A DNA stretch of 64,000 nt from Rhypophila decipiens. Lineage: Eukaryota > Ascomycota > Sordariomycetes > Sordariales > Naviculisporaceae. The stretch is from contig MU858142.1 in NCBI GenBank assembly GCA_033297075.1, forward strand, positions 1-64,000, given 5' to 3'. The notes below the pieces were generated by a model, which was given only the letters and a program-made list of their open reading frames with translations, did no database searches and was not told where the DNA came from. Position numbers and translations under genes: made by a program. Position 1 is the first letter of the stretch; each line of letters begins with the position of its first letter. This document shows, one piece after another, positions 1-11,931 of the stretch.

Positions 1-117
1 CTCTGTGCTTATCCTATAGATGCAGGGCCTGCCCTGCATCCACCAGACCAACGGTGTTGGCCTGCTTCCTACGGTGTTCGCATGCCTAGCTTACAACGTA
101 TAAGCTACATGCCTGGC
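1..117. other. GC-richer flank of the AT-rich relic, with inverted repeats
   Basis: No gene is visible. The segment holds a perfect 10-bp inverted repeat (GATGCAGGGC at 19-28, GCCCTGCATC at 31-40) separated by only two bases, a repeated ACGGTGTT at about 51 and 71, and a second inverted pair TAGCTTA (87-93) / TAAGCTA (101-107) with flanking GCATG/CATGC. Together with the mutated DNA that follows, this may be the edge of a dispersed repeat, but it is cut by the window start and cannot be classified. Confidence 0.4.
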
Positions 118-512
118 ATTACTTTAACAAAAGTAACTTTTAAGAAGAATTCTTCTAAATATACTAGTAGTAATAAAAGAGTTTTATAAATGTTTTTAAT
201 ATATTTAAGATCTTCTATATTAGAAAATAAGATAAGTTTTTTATTAAAAGTATTTTATAAAAGGTCTTATAAAATAGTATTAAGACTAATTATATATTAA
301 TTCGTATTTTAAAGAGGGATTAGTTCCTTAAATATTTTAAATATTTTCTATTTTTTTATTATAAATTAGAAAAGACTTTAATTATTAACTTTATAATATT
401 AATTATTTTAGTTTTATTAAGAATAATAATATTAATTTATCTTTATTTATTCTAGAAGATCTTAACGTTATATTATTTAAATTTATAATTATCGTATTCT
501 ATTAAGTTATGG
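118..512. repeat. AT-rich RIP-mutated repeat relic
   Basis: Composition changes abruptly to roughly 80% or more A+T. Reading 181-480 base by base I find no CpA and a single TpG (near 190), while TpA is abundant and two CpG remain. Loss of CpA on both strands with gain of TpA is the signature of repeat-induced point mutation in Pezizomycotina. No reading frame survives. The original element cannot be named from this sequence; a decayed transposon copy is the usual source. Limits are drawn where the composition changes. Confidence 0.8.
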
Positions 513-1484
513 AGAATTTGTGATTCACTAACAGCGGGCCCGGCCAGGTACATGTACTTCGAGCTTCGCGATCCACCACAGCTGCTGCACTCCACACTTC
601 CCCGGGCTGTTGAGATCACCCACGCCCGTCATCAATTCAAGTTCATGTTCAAGTCGATATGAAGATATAGCCTTGGCGTTGACCGCCTTCCGTATGGAAC
701 AGGCCGTTGATGGTAGGGCAAAAAGCCGCCCAAATACCATCACCTTTGCTGGCTCATCACTCATTGACGATAGAAATGGTAGGGTACGGATATATGTACT
801 CCGTACTCCATTGCCGTTTTGATGTTTACTTTCACGACACAGCAAACTGATGTTTCATGTTCATGATGTCTACTTCGAGACCTTTTGATTGTTGCGGCAG
901 GTCCAATGTGACGGTTCTCGGACATTCATCTGGCCCGATAGCTCCTTCTCTCAATGGCACGGCTCGATCGGTTGGCCGACTGCCGATGCTTTCGTCCTCC
1001 TTACGCCTGCTTACCGGCGAGTTCCTGCCGTTTTTATATGTGAGCGTTGTGTTATTACCCCTCATACATGACATCAGCACACCACTCGGTCACACCAGTG
1101 TCATTGTCGAGTAGGGTCGATTTCTGCGTGCGATGGATGACGAGGCCCGCCCACCTGGGGTTGCAACAATGCTGCAAAATCCGCGATTCGCCCCGATGAA
1201 ACAATTATTAATTAACCGTCGTAGCTCTTTATTGGGTTTATGGGAGCAGATCAGTGGTTTGAAGTTGCTATAATACGACCAATCCTAATTTTCTCCAGAC
1301 ACCAAATATCTGTTCTCACTTACACTCGGGAGGCAGGCCAATTGAGTGCAACACACCTACATATCCGGACTGCTTGTATCGCGCTGGTGAACACTCCAAC
1401 ATATTGTTTCAACATATTGAACTCTCTCTTCCGCCTGCTTCGACTCAATTCAACCAAGTGAAATCGGCAATTGGGAGTCTCAAG
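513..1484. other. Intergenic, upstream of the FAS1 gene
   Basis: Normal composition returns. Only short overlapping frames on both strands, none with recognisable protein content. It presumably contains the promoter and leader of the fasciclin-domain gene; I see no distinctive element. Confidence 0.5.
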
Positions 1485-3013
1485 ATGAAGCTCCTCACCA
1501 CCGCCAGCCTCTTAGCAGGCGTGGCGACAGCCCTCGTCATCCCTGACGAGCCCATGATGAAGCAGCTCACCTTGCTCACCCAAGACTCCGCTACCAACCT
1601 CAAATCCCAAGTCCAAGACGCAACCCAAAGCTGGTGGAACTCGATCCCCGAAAAGGACACGATCCTGACCTCGTTTGAAGAAGCCGTCTCGTCCGGCATC
1701 AAGAAAGCAACCTCCCTCCTCGACTTTGATCCCTCCTGGCCAGAATGGGGCGGCGGACCTCACCACCCGCCTCACCACGGCGATCCAGACAAGACCATCT
1801 ACGAGCTAATTAAAGCCAGCAAATACACCACCAAATTCGCCGAGCTGATCGAAGACTACGACTCGATCAAAGACATCCTCAAATCCACCAAGGCAAACCA
1901 CACCCTCTTTGTGCCCACCGACAAGGCCTTTGAGCGCATCCCAGACAAGCACAAGAAGCCCTCCAAGGACTTTATCGACGCCCTTTTACAGTATCACATC
2001 GTGCCGGGGCTCTATCCCAGCTATAATGTCTCCTCCCACTTGACCCTCCCGACGCAACTCATGTCCCACTCCCTAGGGCACCACAAGCAACGCATTCGAA
2101 TCCGTACCTTTGGTCTCATTCCCTTTCACAAGAAGATCTTTATCAACTTCTTCGCCAAAGTCGTTGCCGCCGATATCGTAGCTTCCAACGGTGTAATCCA
2201 CGGAATCGACCACATCCTTATCCCACCCCCGCCACAAGAAATGATTATCAAGTTTTTGCCCAGCACATTGAGTACCTTCCGTCTAGGCATGGAAATCACC
2301 GGTCTAGGCGAGGAACTCTCCAAGCGCGAAAAGGAAGAAAAGCAACGAAACGGCGGGGTCTTGTTTGCGCCTACCAACCGCGCGTTTGCGAAACTTGGGC
2401 CAAGAGCGAATGCCTTTTTGTTTTCGGATTATGGGAAAAAGTACTTGAAGGCGCTGCTAAAGTATCATGTTGTCGCTAATCGGACTTTGTACTCTGATGA
2501 GTTTTATGAGGAGCCGCTTGATGAGGAATCGCAGGGTACTCGCGGGGTGGTGGATTGGCATCCGCCCAAAAAGGAATACAAGAGGGTGGATCTGCCTAGT
2601 TTGTTGGAGGATAAGCCTGTTAGTGTGGGGATTACTAGGTGGAAGGGATTTGTGAAGATTATGGTGAATAAATGCTCTCCTGTTGTGATTAGGGATGGGG
2701 TTGCGCAGGATGGGGTTGTTCAGGTTGTGAGTGCTACCTTTGCCCACTCTATTTGGTTGATTGACGCTAACGATTTTGATAATAATAGGTCGGCAAGGTC
2801 CTGATTCCGCCACATAAGCATAAGGATGACGATCATGAGGATGACGATAACGAGCCTGATCATGATTGGGATGGTGATGAGGAAGAGGGAGAGGATGATG
2901 ATGATGATGACAGTGTGGTTGATCTTGATGATTTGAAGGCACGGTTGGAGCCGTATCTCGAGGACTCTACTGGGGCTGGTGATTCTGGATATCTCTTCTC
3001 TGAGGATCTTTGA
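1485..3013 (+). CDS. Secreted fasciclin (FAS1) domain protein, acidic C-terminal tail
   Basis: Two exons, 1485-2726 and 2789-3013; intron GTGAGT...AATAG. Product 488 aa. The start is the ATG that begins a signal peptide (MKLLTTASLLAGVATAL); an in-frame upstream ATG at 1374 would bury it. Two FAS1 repeats: about residues 102-248, with the H-box-like LLQYHIVPG and the end VIHGIDHILIPPP, and about 252-421, with LLKYHVV and the end VVQVVGKVLIPP. The intron falls inside the last motif; without splicing the protein would stop early. Exon 2 adds a tail very rich in Asp, Glu and His (roughly residues 425-460). FAS1 proteins act in adhesion at cell surfaces or walls. No GPI signal or C-terminal hydrophobic segment is visible, so secretion to wall or medium is inferred. 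The acidic tail might bind cations or wall polymers; that is speculation. The 3' end faces the next gene 268 bp away. Confidence 0.85.
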
Positions 3014-3281
3014 ACAGCTAGCTTGGGTTTTGAGGCCCTTTCTGTCTTGGAAGAAGTCATTGATTTTCTTTGGATCGAGTGGGAGAAATCCTTGGCAAGA
3101 CAGTCAGTCCTCTTTGCCAGATGGATGGATAGTGAGAAACAAAAAGAAATTGGCAAACTGGTCAAGCTATACAACACAATATCATGAAAATGAGAGGCTG
3201 CCCTATGAATCCATGTAGCGACTTGTTGGTTGATTGCCGTTCATGTTTACTTGGGTACATAAGAGGATGATGTGTCATGTC

Positions 3282-5009
3282 CTATATCCTAATATCAACA
3301 ATCCCTCCCCCACCCTCATCAACCTCGACAGCAGCCCATCTCTGCTCCCTACACCGACGACGTATCCGCATCCGATCCTCCTCTTGTAGCCCTGTCCCCG
3401 GCCGCCCGTCCTTGTACTCACTCGTCTCACCAACATCATCATCATCAACATGTTCAAACCCATAAACACCAACCCCATCAAGCAGCACTTCTACCGCCCA
3501 TGTAAATCGGTGTGATGATGATATACCACCCACTGAACCATGTTGAGTAGTTGCATACGGCCCCCCATCCCCCGCCGCTGTGTCCTTCTTCGTCCCGTAT
3601 TGTTGTTTCCGCGGTACACGGGTACACAGCAGATGGAGATGCAACAACTGGCTAAAGACCATCCCGAATGATGGCTTTGTCTTCTTCTTACTACTACTGC
3701 CCGGCTGATCATGTTGGAATATCGATTTTAGTGCGGTCATCTCTGGCTTGTTGTTGTTGACATCTGCTATATCGATAAACCTTGAAGGGTAAGACATTGT
3801 AGTCGAGTTGAGGAGTATAACCAGCGGTGGTCTGGAGACATGAACGATATCGTCGGAGGAGGGGAAAAAGGAATGATTTGAGCTTGTAGGACGAGTCGTC
3901 ACCTGCCTTAGTTGTGAAGAAAGGCTCGCCATGGTCTCGTGGAAGGCGGGCTTATCCCTTGCTGTGAAAAGTGCATTCATGAGGGAGGTCATGTGTGTTA
4001 TGAGGATCAGGTCTGGTGGCTTGTCGACTAGTACTTTTGGCGTTGGTGGCAGTGGTGGTGGTGGGGGTGGTTTGCTGTCCGTCTTTGGTGGTTCTGTTCT
4101 GGTATCAAGCGCCTCGATCTCGGGTACTGCCTCGATGGCTGGTACTGCTGCTTCATTCTCGAACAAATCCTCCAAGTGGTCTGGCGGGTCTGACAATGGG
4201 GATGATGATGACTCGGACCTGACAATTGGACCTTGAACAACTTGATCTTCGCAATCATCATCCTCGTCCTCGCTATCTCGGATCTCCGTCTTTATCCTGG
4301 CTGGTGGTGGCTGGTTAGTTTCCGTGGGTCTGGGATCGGGCGGCTGGATAACCAACGGCTCGTGGACCTTGACAGCTTGAGCAGGCTTTGGTTCACTACT
4401 GATGTCGGGTGGCATCATCTCCTCGGTAGAGCCTTGAACCTCTCCAAGGACCTCTTGAAGACCCTCGATATCAAACACCATGGAGATGGAGATTTGTTCC
4501 AGACACCGCTTCACATTGCCGTTGATGTTTTGCAGACCAGCCGGGAACGTCGCCAACTGGTTTACTAGGATCTGCCGCAGTTTCGGGACCAGCACGTTGA
4601 GCGGTGACATGGTGATGATTGTCACTTTTGGATAATTTGTGTCTCTCCCGTCGTTCCCCAGAAGGGCCGTTACCAGGAGGTGAGATGCCGTTTGGAGTCC
4701 GATCTGTTCCGTGCATGTCAGTCAGTTCTAGTATGTACTTGATACAATTCATGTACAAATGAAGAGCCTTTTGACCAAATTGAGAAAAGGAACAACCAGA
4801 TGAGTAATACTCACCAACAAGCCGACTTCATCATCCTCACAGCTGAGCCCAACCACGGAGCCCCTCTCGAACCCGCCGAGCAGGACATACTCGTCAATCT
4901 CTTTACACCCGGTTAGTATATTCCCCGTCCCTGGTTTGAATCTGACTCTCCTGGCCAATTCCCCGTCAACCAGGACCGAAGCTGGGACTGGCACTGGAAT
5001 GGCTGCCAT
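3282..5009 (-). CDS. Rad51/RecA-fold protein with degenerate Walker A
   Basis: Two exons on the minus strand, 5009-4815 and 4703-3282 (intron GTGAGT...AACAG, 111 bp); product 538 aa. The N-terminus reads like a Rad51/RecA ATPase core: FKPGTGNILTGCKEIDEYVL then LGGFERGSVVGLS, matching the usual 'TG...LD..LGGG...G.' entry. Where a GxxxxGK[ST] P-loop should follow, the protein has SCEDDEVGLL followed by IGLQTASHLL, so nucleotide binding is doubtful. A long Pro/Ser/Glu-rich disordered stretch follows (about residues 140-300), then DLILITHMTSLMNALFTARD, which resembles the Walker B/strand region, and a C-terminal part ending in a basic segment (EDRMRIRRRCREQRW). Fungal genomes carry such divergent Rad51-like proteins of poorly known role, probably in recombination or repair. 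A frame-open TTG codon at 5042 was not used as start because ATG 5009 precedes the conserved part. Family call moderately sure; function inferred. Confidence 0.6.
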
Positions 5010-6193
5010 TAGGCTTGCTTTGTCGACACAAGATCCCGCCAAGCTACGGGTAGCTGGGTTGCTCGGAGGGATCGAGCGTGACTTCGAGAAGAAAGAATAG
5101 ATATCAGGTCCCCTAACCGTTCAAATTATTGTTTTGGTGGAGGTCCTCTCGTAGGCCATTGAACATTGAAGTTCAAGCTATAGAACGGGGTGCTGATGAA
5201 GTCAAGTAATTCAGCTTAGAACGTCCAAAAGACAGACTCCCCTCATGTAGCGTGATGAAAATCCGGTGTCCTCGCCACTATCTTTATGCTCAGAAATGTG
5301 TTAACGGTAGCTTTGCTGGGCCGCGCCCTCGTGTCGATGTTAGTGAATGACTTGAGATGGAGGAAACAGTACGCTCAAGGTGACAAGTCGTTAAGCTGCC
5401 CCACCAAGACCGCATTTAAACTCACTCACCTTCACGACATCACCATCGAATCTCACCACAACTCATTTAACCAACTACGGTAACTTCTATCATTCATCGT
5501 GGAACAGACGAGCTGTCGTGGAACTCGACTAAATAGATAGTTATATCTGGAATCATCACTCAATAACACAAGATCTTTCATGGACTTACCTCCAACTTTG
5601 AGCATAATGGAACATACGGTTCTGAAAGTGAGTAGTAGACTAATGACTGTTCAGTAAAATAAGAAAAGGCCATAAAGATATGTGCCTAATATCATCCTAA
5701 AGATAGAACAAAGTCGGCCAGAGGCTCCACAAAAAGGGCACTCAACCTTCCAGTCTCATCTCTCCATCCACCGGCAAAGGAATGATCCATCATCCAACCC
5801 AAACCAATGATTTATACAGGGAAATCCTACCAAAAAAGGAACAGTCAAGAAAAGGACGGGCATATATTCCATCCTGAATAGTGAGACCATCTCAGATAAG
5901 TGAATAGCTAAGGAAAAAAGATACCAATAAGAAAAGCAAAAAGGATCGATGCAGCCTCGAAAAAGGCCAAAACTAGAAACCCTTGTGGCCCAATTTGTCT
6001 CGCTTGTTTATCCTCCTACAAAACTCATGCAGTACAAAGAAACCAATTTTCTGACCATCGAACCATGCTTGCTTTGCTGTGACGTCAACATTGTCGAGAG
6101 CAACGTTATGTTTGTATTAATCTCGATTTCTTGCTGATGAAGCACCATCCATGGCATCATCATTGCACCGGTTCAACTTCAGCGGTCGAACCT
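5010..6193. other. Intergenic, between the Rad51-like gene and Pal1
   Basis: About 1.2 kb with no convincing frame. It should hold the promoter of the Rad51-like gene on the left and the 3' UTR of pal1 on the right (both minus). The right half (about 5640-5960) is A-rich. Confidence 0.5.
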
Positions 6194-8210
6194 TTAAACC
6201 GCCGTTCCGGGGGCTGCCATGCCGTTGTTATCACCGTTGGGAGGCGCTGGCCGCGTGCGTCGTCCGCCCTTGAGACTCTTCATGCGGCCAATGATTCCGC
6301 TTGGCTTATCTTCAATACCATCCGCTGTGGCTCGGCGCTCCAGACCCATTCCACCTCTAGGGCTGGTCGGGGACATGCTGTCGCCATTCGAGGGCCTGCG
6401 TACGCTGATGTTCTCCTCCCCGTTTTTGCCGTACTCGGAGAAGAAAGGGTTGCGCTCCGGTCCGCCGTCCGAAGGTGTTCGGCGAGACATGTAGGCACCC
6501 TCCGGGTTGGTCAATCTTCCACTGGGAGGTGGGTAGTCGCGAGGGCCACGGTTGATATTTCTTATCCGCTGGGCAAGTGATTTCTTGCGCTGCAGGCCTT
6601 CTTGGGCCATCTGCTCGGCCCGCTCTTGTTCGCGTTGCTGAATAACCGTACGAGCAGCGGGTGTGCCTTCCAGGAAAGTCGAAGTACCCAGTCCCAGTGA
6701 CTCGTCGCCGTGAAGTACAGCGCCGCGACTGAGAGGGTCGAATACCGGCACGTCGGTTTTGCTGGGCTTGTCCGCAGCACCGGTTGACCAGTCTCTGAAT
6801 GCCTCTTCGTCGTGATGACCCATGATGGCCGCATGGTCAGGGCGGGCGTTCAGTGGTCCGGATCCACCAATGACGTTGTTGAGAGAATCCTTGGGGAAAG
6901 CCTGCATGGGTGCAAGTCGGCGGCTGTTGGACTTGTTTCGGTGGGGGTTGAGGGCGTCAAATGGACCATCATGGTGGAACACTGCAAAACTCGTTAGACA
7001 CAACCCTTAGATCGACTTCGTAGTTATACTTACTTCCGGTTCCGTAGATACTCGTGGCATCCAGCTGGTCAATGATGTCGAGCTTCCGATTAACAGGTTT
7101 CTTAGCCTTGCTCTCGAGGTGTCGACGCTCACGCTCGCGACGCCTTGCGTCACGAGCTTTCTTCTCCTCTTCTGTCAATGCTTTGTCGTCGGCGACTGAA
7201 GACTCCGAGTTTCTCCGGCGTCTATCGCGGCGCTGTGGCGAACGGGAAGGATCAGAAGGACCGGCAGCAGAGCTCTCGCCGTTCTGTCGTCTCCGAGCGC
7301 GCAAAGCTTCCTCCTGGGAGCGAGTCGGGCGGTGATTCGGGGGAGGTCCTCGTCGGCCGGGGGGCGGCATGTTGTTGGTTGGCGGAGGGCCCCGTCGATT
7401 TGCGGGCGGTCCCGCAGCATCTGGTCCAAGGTTGATCAAGGGCTGTGGTGATGTCTTGTCGTCAAGCGTCAGTGCGCCCTGATTGCAATGTCAGTATTCG
7501 CCATATTATTTGGCTGGTCTGGAAAACATACAAAAATGTCCTCGGCCGTCGGCGAGGCTGACCGCTTGTCTTGCCCCGACATGCTTTCGGATGCAGCTCG
7601 AATATTTTGGGTGCTGCTTCTGCTATTGATTGCGGGATCGAGAAAAGGGTTTCGTGACACGGGTCGGGGAGGAGGCACAGGGTCGTCAAAGGGCGAGACG
7701 GGACTGTTTAGTGAAGCTGGGGAAACGGCGCGGTTGCGAAAGGGATTGTTGGAGGAAAGATTCAGCGTCAGGCCAGAAGCAGGTTGCTGATCTAAAACTC
7801 GAGTTAATAAGGAACCGAGTGGGTTAAAGTGAGAAAGCCGGCGGCACCATGCATGCGAATGACGCCTGTGATAAGGAACATGAAACAGCAATCTCTTTTT
7901 ACATGACACAACAGATGAAATCCGGCAGAGCTCTCTGGGGGAGGGTGAAGACAAAAGAGGCCAACAAATGCCCAGGCACGCCAAAAAGGAAAAGAGGCTG
8001 GATCAGCACAAAAACTGGGAAGTGGGCAAAAGAGGAACCAGGCACTCCTGTTGATCGACTGTCTGGCTGCTACTCCGTACCAATTGAACACACACCAGCA
8101 ATCGAGGACACGAACGGGGGTGTGCAGGGGGAGCTAATGGTCCGAACGGCAGAGAGGGGTGGATATCGTCATCAGCACTCACCTTTAAATTCTGGTTGGA
8201 TGGCCGCCAT
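6194..8210 (-). CDS. pal1: Pal1-family cell polarity/endocytosis protein
   Basis: Four exons: 8210-8183, 7791-7532, 7478-7034, 6981-6194; 506 aa. Splicing restores the conserved Pal1 core DIIDQLDATSIYGTGMFHHD followed by GPFDALNPHRN (about residues 230-260); the Met of GTGMFHH is itself split by intron 3 (A|TG). Upstream is AEDIFGALTLDD, restored across intron 2. NPF motifs (NNPFRNR, RNPFLD) occur near the N-terminus; NPF binds EH-domain proteins. The rest is disordered, rich in Pro, Arg and Ser, with a charged helix EEEKKARDARRRERERR. In yeasts Pal1 is a cortical and endocytic patch protein; S. pombe Pal1 is needed for cylindrical shape. Odd points: exon 1 codes only nine codons plus one base, and intron 1 is 391 bp, several times longer than others here. 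Confidence 0.88.
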
Positions 8211-11200
8211 CTTGGACAGCAAAAGATGCAGACGAGAACGAATGCAGCAGGTCGAATTGTCGGGTGTGCTGTGGGCTATGTGCTCTGTGTGTGCAGCAAA
8301 CAAGCAGGTTCTTTGGCTATGGCTGTCGTATTGCTCCCGGGACGCAGTGCCTTCCTTAGGTCGTTTGGTATCAGAGTGTCTTGGATCGGATTCCCTTGCC
8401 CTGGTCGACTAGCGTCATACGAGATAGCGCTTCAGACACTGGCTGCACGCTGCCTGTGGGGTCTGCCGGGGTGCCAGCAGTTCTGGCCGTCCCGTCCTTT
8501 CAGCAATCAATTCGCCAGGTACCGTGTATCCAAATTCCTTGATGCCAAGTTGACCTTTTCGAATTCAACGGTCACTCGAGTTTCAATGAACGATGGAATA
8601 GTCTGACGTGCGAGACGTGAGCGACGGTGTGTACGGGAGGGAATTTGGTGCCGATTTCGATGGGATACCGGCGGCCTGGGCGTTCGCGCTGGGCCTTAGT
8701 GAGGGATCAGTACAGCTAGGGCTTGGGGTGGCCGCGCAATCGGGTCTGCACTCTGCAGGGACGCGATAACACGTATTGGTGGGAACCGCGCACAACCGTG
8801 TTAGCGATCCGCAACACGTATTTATACCGGATGACGGCGTGACGAAGGTCGAGAAGGCGTCGAGGGCGCTGCCGGTAGAATCGAATGACGTGGACTACCT
8901 TATCCCGGCGATATGACTGAACACGAGATTCGACCGCGCCTCTGAATCCCTTTCCTTATTTTGCTCTCTGCAGTCCCAAACGGTCCAACGGGGCGTTCGG
9001 CTTTCTCGAGTGCCGGATTTGAGCAATGGAGAGAATGACGTTACAAGGTCGAGGTACGTATTTGTCGTGTTGAGGTGAGCAAGTGCGAAAATCGGGGTTG
9101 AAAGTTGCGATGGTGAAGTGACAGGACGAGCCGGCGGCGCGGTGGGATTCGATTCTTGTTTTATTTCGTGAGTAATTTCGAGCAGAGCTTGGTTAAGTAA
9201 GTGACTGATGCGCAGGGAAAACTAGAAGCTGAGATTGCGAGTGGAGGTCTTGCTGGGTCTTCACAAGCTGAAAACAACGGCTCGGTGACCGAGGTGAGGC
9301 GTTGTGCTCCTGAGTACTGTTTGTATCCCCTGACCGACAGCGAGATATGTTGATGTTCGAGTGTGTTAGAATATCTACTAAGTCCTGACAAGCAAAAGAA
9401 AACTATGGGGAGAGAAAAATGGGTGTGGTCTCGGTAGTCTTTTGAAGAAAAATTCCTGGGTATGCCTGGGTATGGGTAGGGAGGTGCTGCTCAGCTGGCC
9501 CTTGGTCGTTAATAAGTCTTGGGCAATAATAATCCGCAAAGGACGAAGCGCACTCCTCGGCAGCCCGGGTCACCTAGGCTCTTCTACGGAAAGCGGAGGG
9601 AGGGTCGAAGATCACGGTCGTAACTTCCTGATGACACCCTCTTTCGCTTTCTGCTGGGTTCAATCGAGTTAATGACCATCTGATCACTCCTTTGGCACTA
9701 TACTGGTTTGGTATCCTCCAACCTTCTCACTGCATTTCCTAGCGATTTCCCCAACTTGAAGCTAGTTCTCGACAGACCCCTCGTGGCCCTTTTTCTGCCA
9801 TCTTCAATGAACTGCATCTTGAACCGATGGCAACCTGCAATCAAAAAAGAAGATGACTTTGGAGATAACTGGTATGTTGAATTACTACCTGCTACCTTGG
9901 CTGAACAGGAAGCAGTTTGCCCGTCAATTTCAGTGTTCTTTATGAGTATCCGACATCCGTCCTGTACACGTCGAGGAATTCTTTTCCAGTCTCCAGTCTT
10001 CTGCAATTTTCCCAGACCGGGCATATCCCGCACCGACTCCCCACCATCCAATCTCTCGGGACCCATCTCGAAATAATTAAGCTCTCTCGCGGCAAAGCGC
10101 GAGGAAACCGGCCCCGACAAGGGACGGCTTTCTTTAACCTTTCCTAGCTGTTTTTCACCAACCGAAGCAAATGCCATGTCTTGATGACACTTGGTCACAA
10201 AAAGGTCCATGTTGAGCGGTTCATGCCACTGCTGAACTTCGTACCAGAAAGGAACGGTAAGGCTTCAAGCCTTCAACAACCCCCTGAAATTTGGAAGGGG
10301 AATGCTGGTCACGGCAAGGGATAGCCCGTAAAACCAATTCTACAATTCACTGTGGGCCCCTGCGATGCTTGCTCACCGCTTTGAAGAAAAATTGTGGACA
10401 CGACCCTTGGGCCTAACCAGATCATGGTCATGATGCCGATACGGGGTACCTATTGTGATATGTCCTATACCGTGACTTCCCTCCCGATGTTTCTATTCCA
10501 CCCAATCCACAGGTCAAACAAGCATGATAGCTGGCCCATATCGTCACAATTTCCCACATCATGGACTGGACCCTGGAATCGGCAGACGAGGGAAAAGGGT
10601 TTTCTTCACAAAACCAGGAACACGGGATCGTTGGGTTGGACCCTTCATCTGCCTGCCAAGCACAGATTGAGGGGTATATGCAACTTTGCCAGGCATGTTT
10701 ATCCAGGGTTCAGGGGTTCTCGACATCGCCAGCCTTTTTGCTGTTGCCCCACACTTTGGCCTCTTCTCAGAGGCTCGCCGTTGTGGAAAACATGGGGTGC
10801 AGTGATTTGTAACGGTATGCAGCACGTCTCCGAAATTACCAGGTACGGCCAACTGGCACCAGTTAGGTACGGGGGTACGACCGGGATAAAGATATCTGTA
10901 TCGATACGAAGAGGTCGCGATAACCTCATCGCAGCCCAACATCACTCTGTTTCCAGTATCAGTCATTGACTTGCGCAAGATGTCCTCAGTCAGGGAAACC
11001 ATCAAGTTTCTACCTTGTCGCTTAGATGAACCCAACGTCCTTCACCATCTCGAACCCAGTCCGTGCAAGCTGCCATGCTCTTCTTAGGTCCCACCTCGAT
11101 CCAAGCCGGCAGTTCATGGTCAACCTGAAACCTCGTACCGGCAAGTCTGTAGGTTCGGATGTCCAAACATTCCCGTTACCCCATATAATACTACGATATT

Positions 11201-11931
11201 AATTAGCGGGTATAGATCCAAAGGATAACCTGTCTGTCTGTGACAGTGTACCAGGCTATCTGAGCGGACATATAACGGCGCGCCATAGGCGACAAGTGAC
11301 ACACTGTTCGGCAATAAAGAAGCTCGATACTCCGTAACCCCCTGGTGAACTGCTGACTGCTGAACAAAACAACGGTGGCAAGGGAGGCCCGTTCACTCCC
11401 ATCTTGATAGTAATTATCACTTTGGCTTCAAAAGATGATCCGGCCGCGTGTATCTGAGTGATGATGTGTTAAAATGGGCGCCAAAAGAAACATCAAAAAC
11501 CTCTCGGGAGACTCGAGAGCCTTGCCCACGAAGTCTACTGGTAGTGACAGCTTTGATCTACGCATCGACTCTCGAGTAAACCAACCAACCTCCCCATAAG
11601 CTGACGGATGTCCGTCTTTCGAAGTCGAAAACATGGTGAGATTGCCAAAGACCATCGATCACTCCTCGTCCTCATGATGGGTGACTGACTGGACGGATGC
11701 CTTCCTCAAGGTCGCCCACCACGAAACACGACCGACCACCAACCTTCCGGCACATGCCATCAAACAGCTCCTCCCCAGCCCCGGAGAACTTTGTCACGTA
11801 GCCCCCTTCCAGCCCTGAGCTGAGAGCAGGTTCTTTCTCACTCCCCGACTGATCTCCAGCCTTCCACAACAAGATCTTCTTCATAAATCCCACCCCATCC
11901 CATCCCATCCTAGCCTAGCCTCCTCCACCTC
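8211..11931. other. Large intergenic region upstream of pal1
   Basis: About 3.7 kb without a gene I can support. It includes the leader and promoter of pal1 (reading leftward) and the 3' flank of the weak hypothetical gene on the right. The longest frames (about 9698-10210 minus and 10394-10969 plus) overlap frames on the other strand, show no domain, and lack plausible splice partners. A non-coding RNA or a gene of many short exons cannot be excluded. Confidence 0.4.

Noticed and set aside
9698..10210. 170-aa frame on the minus strand
   Set aside because: Overlaps a plus-strand frame of similar size, has no recognisable motif, and shows no clear splice context.
10394..10969. 191-aa frame on the plus strand
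   Set aside because: Composition rich in Trp, Pro and Cys is typical of chance translation; an opposite-strand frame of 158 aa overlaps it.
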